From: Candidatus Rokuibacteriota bacterium
Lineage (GTDB): Bacteria; Methylomirabilota; Methylomirabilia; Rokubacteriales; CSP1-6
NCBI GenBank assembly: GCA_003220225.1
Contig: QHRU01000044.1
Span: forward strand, 12,553 to 76,552
DNA length: 64,000 bases
Reading direction: 5' to 3'
Every line of letters begins with the position of its first letter. The first letter of the stretch is position 1. Below are positions 1-8,599 of the stretch, in pieces. A model generated the notes under the pieces. It did not search any database and was not told where the DNA came from. It saw nothing but the letters and a program-made list of their open reading frames with translations. The position numbers and the translations under genes were made by a program.

Positions 1-21
1 GGCCATGTCGGGGCCCCCCAC
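1..21. repeat. Right half of a GC-rich palindromic repeat, cut by the window edge
   Basis: The first 21 bases end in GGCCCCCCAC and begin with GGCC plus a 7-base spacer. This matches the palindrome at 3498-3524 read in the opposite orientation, with one changed spacer base. The left arm lies outside the window. The repeat overlaps the 3' end of livM, so it supplies the last codons of that gene. Confidence 0.5.
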
Positions 22-938
22 GTAACTGAGCGCGCGAGCGCGCGCACGATGCCACCGGGCATGAAGAGCATGCAGGCGATCAGGATGGCGCCGAAGATCA
101 GCGGCCGATAGTTCTGGAACGCGGCGAGCCAGTCGTAGAGCACGGTCACCACGGCGGCGCCGATGATGGAGCCCGGCACCGAGCCGAGGCCGCCCACGAC
201 GATCATCACCACGAAGTCCACAGACAGGAACACGTCGAACGCGTCCGGCGAGAGGAAGCCGACCACGAAGGCGAAGAGGCCGCCGGCCACGCCCGTGTAG
301 AACGCCGACAGCCCGAACGCCGCGGTCTTGTACGCGGCCACCGGGACGCCGCTCGCCTGCGCGGCGATCTCGCTCTCGCGGATCGCCAGGAACGCGCGGC
401 CCGTCCGCGTGCGCACGAGGTTGACGGCGGCCGCGACCATGAGCGCTGCCGTCACCGCCGTCAGATAGTAGCGGCCCGTATCGCCGAGCGCGCCAAAACC
501 GCCGAGGCGCAGCACCGGCACGCGCAGCCCGTCGGCGCCCTTCGTCAGCGTGTCGAGGTTGAGGATCGCCTCCGTGATCACGAAGCCGAAGGCCAGCGTG
601 GCCATGCTCAGGTAGAGCCCACCCAGGCGCAGGCAGGGCACCCCGAACGCGAGGCCGACGGCGGCGGTGAACGCACCCGCGAGCAGCAGGGTGACGACGA
701 CGGGCACGGCCGGCGCGTGGATCGCGACCAGGGCCGCCGCGTAGGCGCCGAGGGCCAGGAAGCCGGCGTGCCCGAAGGAGAGCTGGTTCGTGTAGCCGGA
801 GAGCAGATTGAGGCCGATGGCGACGACGACGTTGACGAGCACGAGGCTGGCGAGGAACACGAAGTAGCGCGACGCCACCCAGGGCCACGCAGCGAGGGCG
901 GCGAGCACGAGCACCGGCCAGGCGCGGCGGGCGCTCAC
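1..938 (-). CDS. livM: Branched-chain amino acid ABC transporter permease LivM (3' end beyond the window)
   Basis: Inner-membrane permease of the Liv/HAAT family, which forms the translocation channel together with LivH. The 312 codons visible start at a GTG overlapping the livH stop in a GTGA junction. The protein has the family's succession of hydrophobic helices, a GLNLLSGYTNQLSFGHAGF-type segment after the first helices, and the permease loop near GGLGSVPGSIIGA before the last helices. About 310-330 residues are usual, so little is missing. The C-terminus runs into a GC-rich palindromic repeat. No substrate-binding protein (LivK) or ATPases (LivG/LivF) are in the window; they probably follow to the left. 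Lying directly behind hyuAB suggests uptake of the amide or amino-acid-like substrate of this cluster, although Liv systems also import aromatic acids and urea. Confidence 0.9.
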   Translation of the reverse strand, partial: MSARRAWPVLVLAALAAWPWVASRYFVFLASLVLVNVVVAIGLNLLSGYTNQLSFGHAGFLALGAYAAALVAIHAPAVPVVVTLLLAGAFTAAVGLAFGVPCLRLGGLYLSMATLAFGFVITEAILNLDTLTKGADGLRVPVLRLGGFGALGDTGRYYLTAVTAALMVAAAVNLVRTRTGRAFLAIRESEIAAQASGVPVAAYKTAAFGLSAFYTGVAGGLFAFVVGFLSPDAFDVFLSVDFVVMIVVGGLGSVPGSIIGAAVVTVLYDWLAAFQNYRPLIFGAILIACMLFMPGGIVRALARSVTWGAPTW

Positions 939-1813
939 ACCTTTCGCCGTTCGACGCGCCCCACGAGGCCCGCGGGGCGCACGACGAGGACGGCGACGAG
1001 CACCACGAACGGCACGGAATACCGGATGCCCGACGGCAGATAGAGCGGCGCCAGGTTCTCGAGCACGCCGAGGAACATGCCGCCCACCACGGCGCCCGGC
1101 ATCGAGCCGAAGCCGCCGATCACCGCCGCCGTGAAGCCGTTGATGACGATGAGCCCCATCGTGGAGGACAGGAACACGACGGGCGCGACCAGCACGCCGG
1201 CCACGGCGCCCACCACACCCGCCAGCACCCACGACGTCGAGTACACGCGCTCCACGCTGATCCCCATCAGCCGCGCCGCGCGCTGGTTCTGCGCCACCGC
1301 GCGCATCGCGCGGCCCAGCCGCGTGAACCGGAACAGCGCCCAGAGGGCCGCCATCAGGGCGAGCGAGCCGCCGAGGATCCCGAGCGAGACGGGCGCCACG
1401 CGCGCGGGCCCGACGACGAGGGGCGCCGACGGGAAGAACGACGGGAACGGGAATTCGTCGTGGGTCCACGCGAGCCCCGCGGCGGCGCGCAGGATCAGCG
1501 AGAGCCCCACCGTGATGATGAGCACGTCCCAGTGGGTGCCGGCGATCGCCCGCCGGATGATCGCGCGCTCCACGAGCCACGCCAGGGCGCCGCCGGCGAG
1601 GATGGCCACCACGAGCGTGAGCACGAGGGGCAGCCCGAGCGCCCGCTGCGCCGACCACGCGACGAACGTGGACATCATCAGCATCTCCCCCTGCGCGAAG
1701 TTCAGCGTGCGCGTGGCGTTGTAGATGATGACGAGCGAGAGCGCCATCAGCGCGTAGATCGCGCCGGTCGCCAGACCCGACACGACGACATGAACGATGG
1801 TCGCCGCGCTCAC
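935..1813 (-). CDS. livH: Branched-chain amino acid ABC transporter permease LivH
   Basis: A 292-residue inner-membrane permease and partner of LivM. The N-terminal segment VSGLATGAIYALMALSLVII followed by NATRTLNFAQGEMLM is the classical LivH signature, and the cytoplasmic coupling loop lies around GGFGSMPGAVVGG. Length is normal for the family. It starts at GTG 1811-1813, overlapping the hyuB stop (GTGA), and ends overlapping the livM start, so both junctions are translationally coupled. Co-transcription with the HyuA/HyuB pair suggests a dedicated importer for the compound processed by the cluster; the specificity cannot be read from the sequence. Confidence 0.93.
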   Translation of the reverse strand: MSAATIVHVVVSGLATGAIYALMALSLVIIYNATRTLNFAQGEMLMMSTFVAWSAQRALGLPLVLTLVVAILAGGALAWLVERAIIRRAIAGTHWDVLIITVGLSLILRAAAGLAWTHDEFPFPSFFPSAPLVVGPARVAPVSLGILGGSLALMAALWALFRFTRLGRAMRAVAQNQRAARLMGISVERVYSTSWVLAGVVGAVAGVLVAPVVFLSSTMGLIVINGFTAAVIGGFGSMPGAVVGGMFLGVLENLAPLYLPSGIRYSVPFVVLVAVLVVRPAGLVGRVERRKV

Positions 1814-3492
1814 CGCTCGAGCCCGTACACCGCCCGCGCGGTGTCCCGGGAGATCAGGCCGTCGCGCAGCTCGGCGGCGACGACCTCGCGGGGCCGCTCG
1901 CGCGGCTCGCCGTACCCACCGCCGCCTCCCGCCCACTGCCGGAAGATCGTGCCGCGGGGGATCGCCACGACGTCCTTGGCGCGTGGGACGAGCGTGCGCC
2001 CGTCGGGCGTGGCCAGCTCGAGGCGATTGGCGCTCCCCGGCCGGCCGCCAAACAGCCCGAACGCGCGCGCCTCGTCCTCGACGCCGTCGCCGAACGTGAC
2101 GCCGGTGACGTCGTCCCCCTCGACGACGAACTCCGTCACCACGCCGAGGCCTCCCCGCCAGCGACCGGCGCCGGCCGAGTCCGGAAGATATTCGTGGCGG
2201 AGGAGCCGGTGGGGCGTCTGGATCTCGAGCATCTCGTAGTCCTGCGCGAGGATGCCGCCCGCCGTGTTGATGAGGCCGATGTGGTCGTACCCGTCGCAGC
2301 CGCGAACGGCGCCGGAGCCGCCCTTGAGCGCGAGGAAGAGGATGTCCACGTAGCGCCGGCGCCGGCGCGGATCCATGCCGGCGACCGTCATGCCGAGCAT
2401 GCGGTTCCAGCCGGCGGACACGCGGTCGGGCACGGCGTCGGCGAGCGCGCGGAAGATCGCATCGGAGTGCGGGCCCGCCAGCGTGTTGCCGAACGTCGTG
2501 GCCGCCGGGAAGTCGGCGTTCAGCAGCGTGCCGCGCGGGATGTCCACCCGGAGCGCTCGCAGGATCCCCTCGTTGTGCGGGATCTCGGGGTCCACCAGCA
2601 TCAGCACGGTGAGCAGGACCGCCGAGTACGACGACGCGAGCGGCGCGTTGACGAAGCCGACGGTCTGCGGCGCCGTGCCCGTGTAGTCGAGGCTCAGCTC
2701 GCCGCCGCGCGCGGTGATGGTCACGCGAATCGGATGCCGGCTGCCCTCGTGGTGACCGTCGTCGAACACCATGGACTCGCCCGTGTAGACGCCGTCGGGG
2801 ATGCGCGCGAGCTCGGCGCGCATGCGGCGCTCGGCGGCGTCGAACAGGTGCGCCAGGTGCGACTCGACGCGCTCGGCGCCGGAGCGCCGGTAGAGCTCCA
2901 CCACCCCGCGCTCGCCCATCACGGTGCCGCCGATCTGCGCCCGGATGTCCTCTTCCACGATCGGCAGCCGCACGTTGGCGAAGAGCATCCGCCACACGTC
3001 GCGGCGCAGCGTCCCGCGATCGACGACGCGCAGCGGGGGGATGCGCAGCGCCTCCTGCCAGACCTCGGTGGCGCGCGGGTTGTAGCCGCCGGCCTGCGCG
3101 CCGCCGATGTCGGCCTGGTGACCCTTGGTGGCGGCCCACGCGACGAGCCGGCCGTCGACGAAGATCGGGCGGAAGACCGCCACGTCGTTGTTCTGGTTGC
3201 CGCCGGAGAAGACGTCGTTGTGCAGGAACACGTCGCCGGGGTGGACGTCGCCCTCGAAGGCGGCGATGATCGCGCGACACGCGGGCTGGAGCGCGAAGGC
3301 GAGGATCGGGATGTATTCGCTCTGCGCCCAGATCTCGCCGCGCGGGCCGTAGAGCCCGGTGACGAAGTCGCGCGCCTCGCTCAGGATCGGCGAGCGCGTC
3401 GTGCGCAGCAGCGTGAGTCCCATCTCCTCGGTGATCGCCTTCAGCCGGCGCTCGAGGACGGAGGCGAAGACGGGATCGATGGGACGTGTCAT
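1810..3492 (-). CDS. Hydantoinase B / oxoprolinase-type subunit (HyuB family), copy 1
   Basis: A 560-residue member of the hydantoinase B / N-methylhydantoinase / acetophenone-carboxylase beta family. These proteins work as heteromers with HyuA in ATP-dependent opening of cyclic amides or in carboxylation of ketones. Family marks are visible: an N-terminal EEMGLTLLRTTRSPILSEARD stretch, the HNDVFSGGNQNNDVAVF segment near residue 90, HPGDVFLHND, and GGGGGYGEP near the C-terminus. The ATG at 3490-3492 fits the family N-terminus. Its partner hyuA lies upstream, 97 bp away; the gap holds a strong palindrome that could attenuate expression. The two copies in this window (also 22606-24336) differ too much to be a recent duplication. 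Substrate unknown. Confidence 0.9.
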   Translation of the reverse strand: MTRPIDPVFASVLERRLKAITEEMGLTLLRTTRSPILSEARDFVTGLYGPRGEIWAQSEYIPILAFALQPACRAIIAAFEGDVHPGDVFLHNDVFSGGNQNNDVAVFRPIFVDGRLVAWAATKGHQADIGGAQAGGYNPRATEVWQEALRIPPLRVVDRGTLRRDVWRMLFANVRLPIVEEDIRAQIGGTVMGERGVVELYRRSGAERVESHLAHLFDAAERRMRAELARIPDGVYTGESMVFDDGHHEGSRHPIRVTITARGGELSLDYTGTAPQTVGFVNAPLASSYSAVLLTVLMLVDPEIPHNEGILRALRVDIPRGTLLNADFPAATTFGNTLAGPHSDAIFRALADAVPDRVSAGWNRMLGMTVAGMDPRRRRRYVDILFLALKGGSGAVRGCDGYDHIGLINTAGGILAQDYEMLEIQTPHRLLRHEYLPDSAGAGRWRGGLGVVTEFVVEGDDVTGVTFGDGVEDEARAFGLFGGRPGSANRLELATPDGRTLVPRAKDVVAIPRGTIFRQWAGGGGGYGEPRERPREVVAAELRDGLISRDTARAVYGLER

Positions 3493-3497
3493 TCGTC

Positions 3498-3524
3498 GTG
3501 GGGGGCCCCGATATGGCCCCCCAC
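3498..3524. repeat. GC-rich palindrome in the hyuA1-hyuB1 gap
   Basis: A perfect 10-bp inverted repeat, GTGGGGGGCC and GGCCCCCCAC, separated by 7 bases (CCGATAT). It starts 6 bp upstream of the hyuB1 ATG on the minus-strand transcript. The same unit is cut by the window start, and related hairpins occur at 17392-17459 and 51530-51548, so this is a dispersed repeat family rather than a site private to this operon. In the mRNA it would fold into a very stable hairpin close to the hyuB1 start. Confidence 0.75.
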
Positions 3525-3589
3525 ACCCCCCATCGCTCGGACGCGCCCCGGCGCAGCCGTGGCGCGCCTCGGGCTTGACACAGGATGTC

Positions 3590-5644
3590 TCATCGTCTCT
3601 CCACCACGAACGAGCCGTGCCGATCGACCTCGAGGGTGAAGCCCGGCGCCACCACGACCGTCGTGGTCGGCAGCGCGACGATCGCGGGCCCCGCGAGCCG
3701 CGCGCCGGCGCCGAGCGCCTCGCCGTCGAAGACGTCGGTGTCGGCGAAGGCGGCCTCCTCGGCCACCCAGGCGCGACGGCGGCCACGGCGCGCGGCGGAG
3801 GCCTTCCCGCGCGGGATCTCCGGCGGCGGCGACGCCGGGGTGAGGCCCAGCGCGACGGCGCGCACATTGACCAGCTCCAGCGGCGTCTCCGGCAGCGCAT
3901 ACCCGTAGTGCCGGTCATGCGCCTCGTGGAAGCGCTTGCTCACGCCGGAGAGGTCGGCGCCGTCCGCCTCCTCGCCCAGCCACTCGACCGTGAGCTCGTG
4001 GTACTGCCCGACGTAACGGACGTCGCACGCGAGTCGGACCACCGCGCGCTCGCGCGGCACGCCCTCGGCGGCCAGCGTCGCGCGCGCATCGGCCTCGAGC
4101 GCTCCGGCCACGCGGCGGAGCGCGGCGCGGTCGAGACGCTCGAAGGCGCAGGGGTGGCTGAGGACGAAGTCGTGGCGCAGATCCGAGCGCACCAGCCCGG
4201 CCGCGCAGAGGATCGAGGAGTCGCGGGGCACCAGCAGGCGCGTGAGACCCAGCTCGCGCGCGATGCCGGCGGCGTGGACGGGACCGGCGCCGCCGCCCAC
4301 CACGAGCAGGAACTCCCGCGGGTCGTGGCCGCGCTCCACGCTCACGTGCCGGATGCCCGCCGCCATGTTGGCGTCGATCACCTCCACCATGCCGGCGGCG
4401 GTCGCCTCCACGCCGCGGCCGAGCGGCGCGGCCAGCGTGGCGACGGCGGCGCGCGCGGCGGCTTCGTCGAGGGGAAAGCGGCCGCCGAGGAAGCCCGCGG
4501 GTGAGAGATACCCGAGCACGAGGTCGGCGTCGGTGCACGTGGGCCGCGTGCCGCCGCGGCCGTAGCACGCGGGACCGGGGGCGGCGCCCGCGCTCTTCGG
4601 TCCCATCCGCAGCAACCCGCCGTCGTCGAGCCAGCCGATGGAGCCGCCGCCGGCGCCGATCGTGTGGATCGCCAGCGCGGGCAGGCCGAAGGGATAGCGC
4701 GCGATGCGGCCCTCCGACGTCACGGCCGGCGCGCCGTCCTTGACCAGGCACACGTCGAACGACGTGCCGCCCATGTCCACGGTGAGGAAGTCGCGGGCGC
4801 CGTGCGGCGCCAGGTACGCGAGCGCCGCCGTCGGCGCGGCGGCCGGGCCGGACAGCAGCGTCGTCGCCGCGGCGGTGCGCGCCACGGCCGGCGCCGCCAC
4901 GCCGCCGTTGGACTGCATGACGAGCAGCACGCCGCGGAAGCCCGCGGCGCCCAGGCGCGTGATGAGGCGATCGAGATAGCGCGAGAGCACGGGCCCGACG
5001 GCGGCGTTGAGGACCGTGGTGCTCACGCGCTCGGTGAACCGTACCTGCGGCAGCAGCGCCGACGAGCGCGACAGGTACGCCGCCGGCAGCGCGGCCCGCG
5101 CGCGCGCTTCGGCCGCCTGCTCGTGCGCGGCGTTCGCCCACGCGTGCATGAAGCAGATCGCCACGGCCTCCACGCCGGCGCCGCGCAGCGTGTCCAGCGC
5201 GGCGTCGAGGTCGGCGGGGTCCAGCGGCGTGAGGACGGCGCCGGTGGCGTCGACCCGCTCGGTGACGGGCAGGCGGAGCCAGCGCTCGACGAGCGGCGGC
5301 GGCGCCGTGTAGCGGTTGTCGTACTGCGCCTCGCGGATGCCACGCCGCATCGCGAGCGCGTCGCGGAAGCCACGCGTGGTGAGCAGGCCCACGCGCGCGA
5401 CCTCGCCGGTGAGGACGGCGTTGGTCGTGACGGTGGTGCCGTGGACGATGACCTCCACGTCGGCGAGGAACGCGTCGAGCGTGCGGCCCTCGCCCGCCGC
5501 CAGCTCGGCCAGGCCCGTGAGGAAGCCTTCCGACGAATCGGCGGGCGTGGATGGCGTCTTCGCCGCGCGCGGCGGGGCGCCGTCGCGCGCGAGCAGCAGG
5601 TCGGTGAACGTGCCGCCGACGTCGACGCCGATGCGGTAGCCCAT
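3590..5644 (-). CDS. Hydantoinase A / oxoprolinase-type subunit (HyuA family), copy 1
   Basis: A 684-residue ATP-grasping subunit of the HyuA/acetone-acetophenone carboxylase alpha type. The actin-like phosphate 1 motif GVDVGGTFTD is at residues 6-15, a second glycine-rich phosphate motif follows at VDMGGTSFDVCL, and GAGGGSIGW plus the C-terminal CDVRYVGQYHELTV are typical of the family. Its ATG overlaps the stop of the upstream V4R-VOC gene (ATGA). The cytosolic enzyme needs HyuB for activity. In this family the same fold serves 5-oxoprolinase, N-methylhydantoinase and ketone carboxylases, so the reaction (ring opening or carboxylation) is not decidable here. Confidence 0.92.
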   Translation of the reverse strand: MGYRIGVDVGGTFTDLLLARDGAPPRAAKTPSTPADSSEGFLTGLAELAAGEGRTLDAFLADVEVIVHGTTVTTNAVLTGEVARVGLLTTRGFRDALAMRRGIREAQYDNRYTAPPPLVERWLRLPVTERVDATGAVLTPLDPADLDAALDTLRGAGVEAVAICFMHAWANAAHEQAAEARARAALPAAYLSRSSALLPQVRFTERVSTTVLNAAVGPVLSRYLDRLITRLGAAGFRGVLLVMQSNGGVAAPAVARTAAATTLLSGPAAAPTAALAYLAPHGARDFLTVDMGGTSFDVCLVKDGAPAVTSEGRIARYPFGLPALAIHTIGAGGGSIGWLDDGGLLRMGPKSAGAAPGPACYGRGGTRPTCTDADLVLGYLSPAGFLGGRFPLDEAAARAAVATLAAPLGRGVEATAAGMVEVIDANMAAGIRHVSVERGHDPREFLLVVGGGAGPVHAAGIARELGLTRLLVPRDSSILCAAGLVRSDLRHDFVLSHPCAFERLDRAALRRVAGALEADARATLAAEGVPRERAVVRLACDVRYVGQYHELTVEWLGEEADGADLSGVSKRFHEAHDRHYGYALPETPLELVNVRAVALGLTPASPPPEIPRGKASAARRGRRRAWVAEEAAFADTDVFDGEALGAGARLAGPAIVALPTTTVVVAPGFTLEVDRHGSFVVERR

Positions 5645-6498
5645 CACGCCGGCCCGCGCGGCTGGCAGAGCTCGGTGACGAGGCCGGTCGTCGGCTCGGG
5701 CTCGAGAAACGCGATCCGGCCGTGCGCGCCCTCCAGCGGGAAGCCCGGCACGACGCGCAACCCGCGGGCGCGCACCGCCCCGAGCGCGGCGTCGAGATCG
5801 TCCACGGCGAAGCAGACGTGGTGGACGCCCTCGCGGCGGGCGAGCACGGGGCCGAAGCGCTCCACGATGGGCCCGGTGTACTCCACCAGCTCGAGCCGGG
5901 TGCCCGCCACGTCGAGGAACGCGACCTTCACGCCGACGTCGCTCTGCCAGCGGTCGCCCACGCTCACGCCGAACACCCGCTGCCACTCGCGCAGGCTCTG
6001 CTCGAGGTCGTCGACCACGATGCCGATGTGGAGGACGCCGCGGAGCAGCGCGGCGTCGGCGCGCCGATCTGCGCGCGTCTCGAAGCGGCAGCGCTCGGCG
6101 CCGACCGCCGCGCACGCCGTCTCCTCCACGGCGACGGGCGCCTCGAGCACCGTCGAGGCGAGCGCCTGCAGCACGCCCCGCGTGAGGTGGCAGACCGGCG
6201 CCCCGGCGCGGCCGTACACGCGCGCGAACGGCGAGTCGCCGACGCTGACGATCAGCTCCGTCGGCGTGAGCCGCTCGAGCGCGAAGTCGCCCCAGCCGAT
6301 CTCGCGCCCGGCCTCCAGCAGTCGTCGCACGCGCTCGTCCTTGGGTAGGTCGAGGGACGCGGTGGCTTTCGCGCCCCCGGCGAGCCCGCCGGCCACGAGG
6401 CAGTCGGCGGCGCGCGCGCCCAGCGCCGCCTCCACGGCCTTCTGCAGCGCGACGAGCGTCTCGGGTCGGATGAGGACGTAGCCGGGCGGCGGCGTCAC
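5644..6498 (-). CDS. V4R-VOC fusion: 4-vinyl-reductase-type ligand domain joined to a glyoxalase-fold domain
   Basis: 284 residues in two parts. Residues 1-145 resemble a V4R (4VR) domain, including its C-terminal signature with conserved glycine and cysteines (EETACAAVGAERCRFE, residues 125-140). Residues 155-280 form a VOC/glyoxalase domain close to methylmalonyl-CoA epimerase, with likely metal ligands at His157 (VLHIGIVVDD), the glutamate of LELVEY, the His of GVHHVCFAV and the glutamate of LVTELCQP. V4R domains bind small ligands or metals and occur in bacteriochlorophyll vinyl reduction and in aromatic-sensing XylR/DmpR regulators; joined to VOC I know of no named family. Starts at GTG 6496-6498, overlapping the upstream stop. 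Could be a ligand-sensing epimerase or dioxygenase-like enzyme; function inferred only. Confidence 0.75.
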   Translation of the reverse strand: MTPPPGYVLIRPETLVALQKAVEAALGARAADCLVAGGLAGGAKATASLDLPKDERVRRLLEAGREIGWGDFALERLTPTELIVSVGDSPFARVYGRAGAPVCHLTRGVLQALASTVLEAPVAVEETACAAVGAERCRFETRADRRADAALLRGVLHIGIVVDDLEQSLREWQRVFGVSVGDRWQSDVGVKVAFLDVAGTRLELVEYTGPIVERFGPVLARREGVHHVCFAVDDLDAALGAVRARGLRVVPGFPLEGAHGRIAFLEPEPTTGLVTELCQPRGPA

Positions 6499-7499
6499 GC
6501 GAGCCCCCGCACGGCCGGCAACACGTCGCGCGCGAGCGCTTCGAGCATCCCGCGCGCGTCGCGGGACAGCACGAACACGTTCAGGTGACGGAGGCCGAGC
6601 GCCACCAAATCTTTGAAGCGCCGCCGCCACAGCTCGGCGCCGCCGGCGACCGTGAAGCGATCGACCATCTCGTCGGTCACGTGGGCGAACGCGCCGTGCG
6701 CGCCGTCGAAGTGCCCGCCCGCGTACGCCGCGCGGATCCGCGCCGCGACGTCGGCGGGCACGCCGGCCAGCTCGGCGGGGACGGGCGCCGTCTGCGGAAA
6801 CCAGGCGGCCATCGGCACGCACTCGCGGCGCGCCGCCTGCGCGTCCTCGCGGAGCGAGCCGGCCACCGTGCACGCGACGTCCAGCGACGCGGGATCGCGG
6901 CCGGCGCGACGCGCGCCGGTGGCGATACGCGCCAGCGCCCACTCGACGCACGGCGGGTGCACGCCGCTGAAGAAGAGGACACCGTCGGCCACCTCGCCTC
7001 CGAGCTCGAGCATCCGCGCGCCGGACGCGGCGACGTAGATGGGCAGGGGCGACGGCAGCCTCAGCGTGAGGCGCGCGCGCGCGAGCCGGATCGGCCCCTC
7101 ACGCGTCACGTCGCCGCCGGCGGTGAGCGCGCGCGCGACGGCGATCGTCTCGCGCACCGTCGCCACCGGCGCCGCGCGGTGGCCGAGCTCGGTCACGGGA
7201 CGATCACCGGCGCCGAGGGCCAGGCGGGCACGGCCGCCCGACAATTCGTGCAGGGTGGCGATGGCGTTCACGGTGATCGCCGGATGGCGCGTGTACGGGT
7301 GCGTGCAGTTGGGACCGAACGCCAGCCGGCGCGACGTCGTCGCCACCAGCGCCAGGTACGCGTAGACGTCGCGCGCGTGGAGCGACGAGTCACACACCCA
7401 GAGCTCGTCGAACCCCGCGTCGTCGACCAGCGCCACCAGCTCGCGGAACCGGTCGGGCGGCTCCGTGGCCATCAGCGTGACGCCGACGCGCACGCTCAT
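6495..7499 (-). CDS. LLM-class flavin/F420-dependent oxidoreductase
   Basis: A 334-residue TIM-barrel oxidoreductase of the luciferase-like monooxygenase superfamily, nearest to the F420-dependent MER/FGD branch rather than to FMN monooxygenases. Visible features are the N-terminal strand VRVGVTLMATEPP, the helix FDELWVCDSS, the substrate/cofactor loop RLAFGPNCTHPYTRHP and the glycine segment LSGGRARLALGAGDRP. Start ATG 7497-7499 overlaps the preceding stop (ATGA); a longer frame exists, but the overlap and the family N-terminus favour this start. Likely carries out a hydride transfer on an intermediate of the surrounding pathway; substrate unknown. Confidence 0.85.
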   Translation of the reverse strand: MSVRVGVTLMATEPPDRFRELVALVDDAGFDELWVCDSSLHARDVYAYLALVATTSRRLAFGPNCTHPYTRHPAITVNAIATLHELSGGRARLALGAGDRPVTELGHRAAPVATVRETIAVARALTAGGDVTREGPIRLARARLTLRLPSPLPIYVAASGARMLELGGEVADGVLFFSGVHPPCVEWALARIATGARRAGRDPASLDVACTVAGSLREDAQAARRECVPMAAWFPQTAPVPAELAGVPADVAARIRAAYAGGHFDGAHGAFAHVTDEMVDRFTVAGGAELWRRRFKDLVALGLRHLNVFVLSRDARGMLEALARDVLPAVRGLA

Positions 7500-8599
7500 C
7501 GCGCGACCCGCCGCCACAGCGCGGACTGCCAGCCCTCGTGGAACAGCTCGCGCACCTCGCGCAGCGTCAGCTCGCCGAGGCCGAGGTGGTCGAGGTCGCG
7601 GCCGCGCCCGGCCAGCGGGCGACCGAGCAGGGCGCCGAAGACGCCGAGCAGGCCGGAGGTCGCCGGCGAGGCGACGGAGACCGAGCGGGCCGCCGACTCG
7701 AAGAACGGCAGGCCCAGCTCCACGTCCTCGGTCACGTAGCGGTGCTCGAACGTCAGCACCTCGTTCCAGAGCCCGCTCGCCACCAGCTTGCCCTTGGCGC
7801 CGGCGCCGTAGAGGCCCTCGGCGGCGCGCGCCTCGTCGTAGTACGTCGCCATCTCGTAGTGCGGCGCGGGAAAGCCCCAGCCCTTGCGGCTGGCCACGCG
7901 CTCGGCGTCGACGGCGTCGATGAGTCGGCGCGCGCTCTCCGTGGTGCCCGCCGCGTGAACGTCGAACTTCCCGCGGTCGATGGCGCCGGCGTTGGCCAGC
8001 ACGAGCGGCGGGTGGAGCACCGGCCCCGCGTTCGTGAGCGCGACGTCGACGGCGTCCACGCAGGGACGGGTTGCGGGATACAACTCGCGGACCCGCGCGA
8101 GAGCGTCCTTCGCCCGGGCCGCGGGGAAGACGCCGACGGGCAGGTGCGCGGCGCGCACCGGCGCCGCGACCGCCGCCGGTCCCGTCTTGCGCGCGAGGTA
8201 CGGCAGGGTGCCCGTCTCGGCCAGCGCGAGCGGCAGCGTCTTGCCCGCGCGCGCGATCTCGCGCGCGATGACGAACGAGCCCAGCGTCGCCGCGCCGAGC
8301 AAGACCACCTGCCGCTCGGTGAGGACGCCCGCGAGGCGCCGGCCGAGATCCTCGTGGGTCGACGCGGGCAGCGGCGCGATGACGACGTCGGCGTCCCGCA
8401 CGGCCTCGCCGAGATCGGCCGTCGCCTTGTCCAGGCGCGCGGCGCCCTGGCGCTGCTCGGCCTTCAGCGTGATGCCCTTCGACAGCGCGGCGAGATCTTC
8501 GGGGCGGCGACGCCAGAGCCGCACGCGATGGCCGGCCAGCGAGAGGTCGGCGGCGGTGGCGAAGGCGCCGTGGCTGCCTCCGAGGACGGCGATGATCAC
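7496..8599 (-). CDS. NAD(P)-dependent octopine/nopaline dehydrogenase-family oxidoreductase
   Basis: A 367-residue protein with an N-terminal Rossmann fold (VLGGSHGAFATAADLSLAGH, residues 5-24) followed by an alpha-helical C-terminal domain containing the LTNAGPVLHPPLVLANAG stretch characteristic of opine dehydrogenases. Members reduce the imine formed between an amino acid and a 2-oxo acid, or act on related 2-hydroxy or amino substrates. Begins at GTG 8597-8599, overlapping the CaiB stop, and is coupled to the LLM gene downstream. In this cluster it would act on a carbonyl or amine-containing intermediate; no specificity residue can be assigned by eye. Confidence 0.82.
   Translation of the reverse strand: MIIAVLGGSHGAFATAADLSLAGHRVRLWRRRPEDLAALSKGITLKAEQRQGAARLDKATADLGEAVRDADVVIAPLPASTHEDLGRRLAGVLTERQVVLLGAATLGSFVIAREIARAGKTLPLALAETGTLPYLARKTGPAAVAAPVRAAHLPVGVFPAARAKDALARVRELYPATRPCVDAVDVALTNAGPVLHPPLVLANAGAIDRGKFDVHAAGTTESARRLIDAVDAERVASRKGWGFPAPHYEMATYYDEARAAEGLYGAGAKGKLVASGLWNEVLTFEHRYVTEDVELGLPFFESAARSVSVASPATSGLLGVFGALLGRPLAGRGRDLDHLGLGELTLREVRELFHEGWQSALWRRVAR

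Noticed and set aside
4664-6481. 605-codon plus-strand open frame opposite hyuA1 and the V4R-VOC gene
   Set aside because: Low-complexity Arg/Ala/Gly/His composition and no domain; it is antisense shadow of two well-supported genes.
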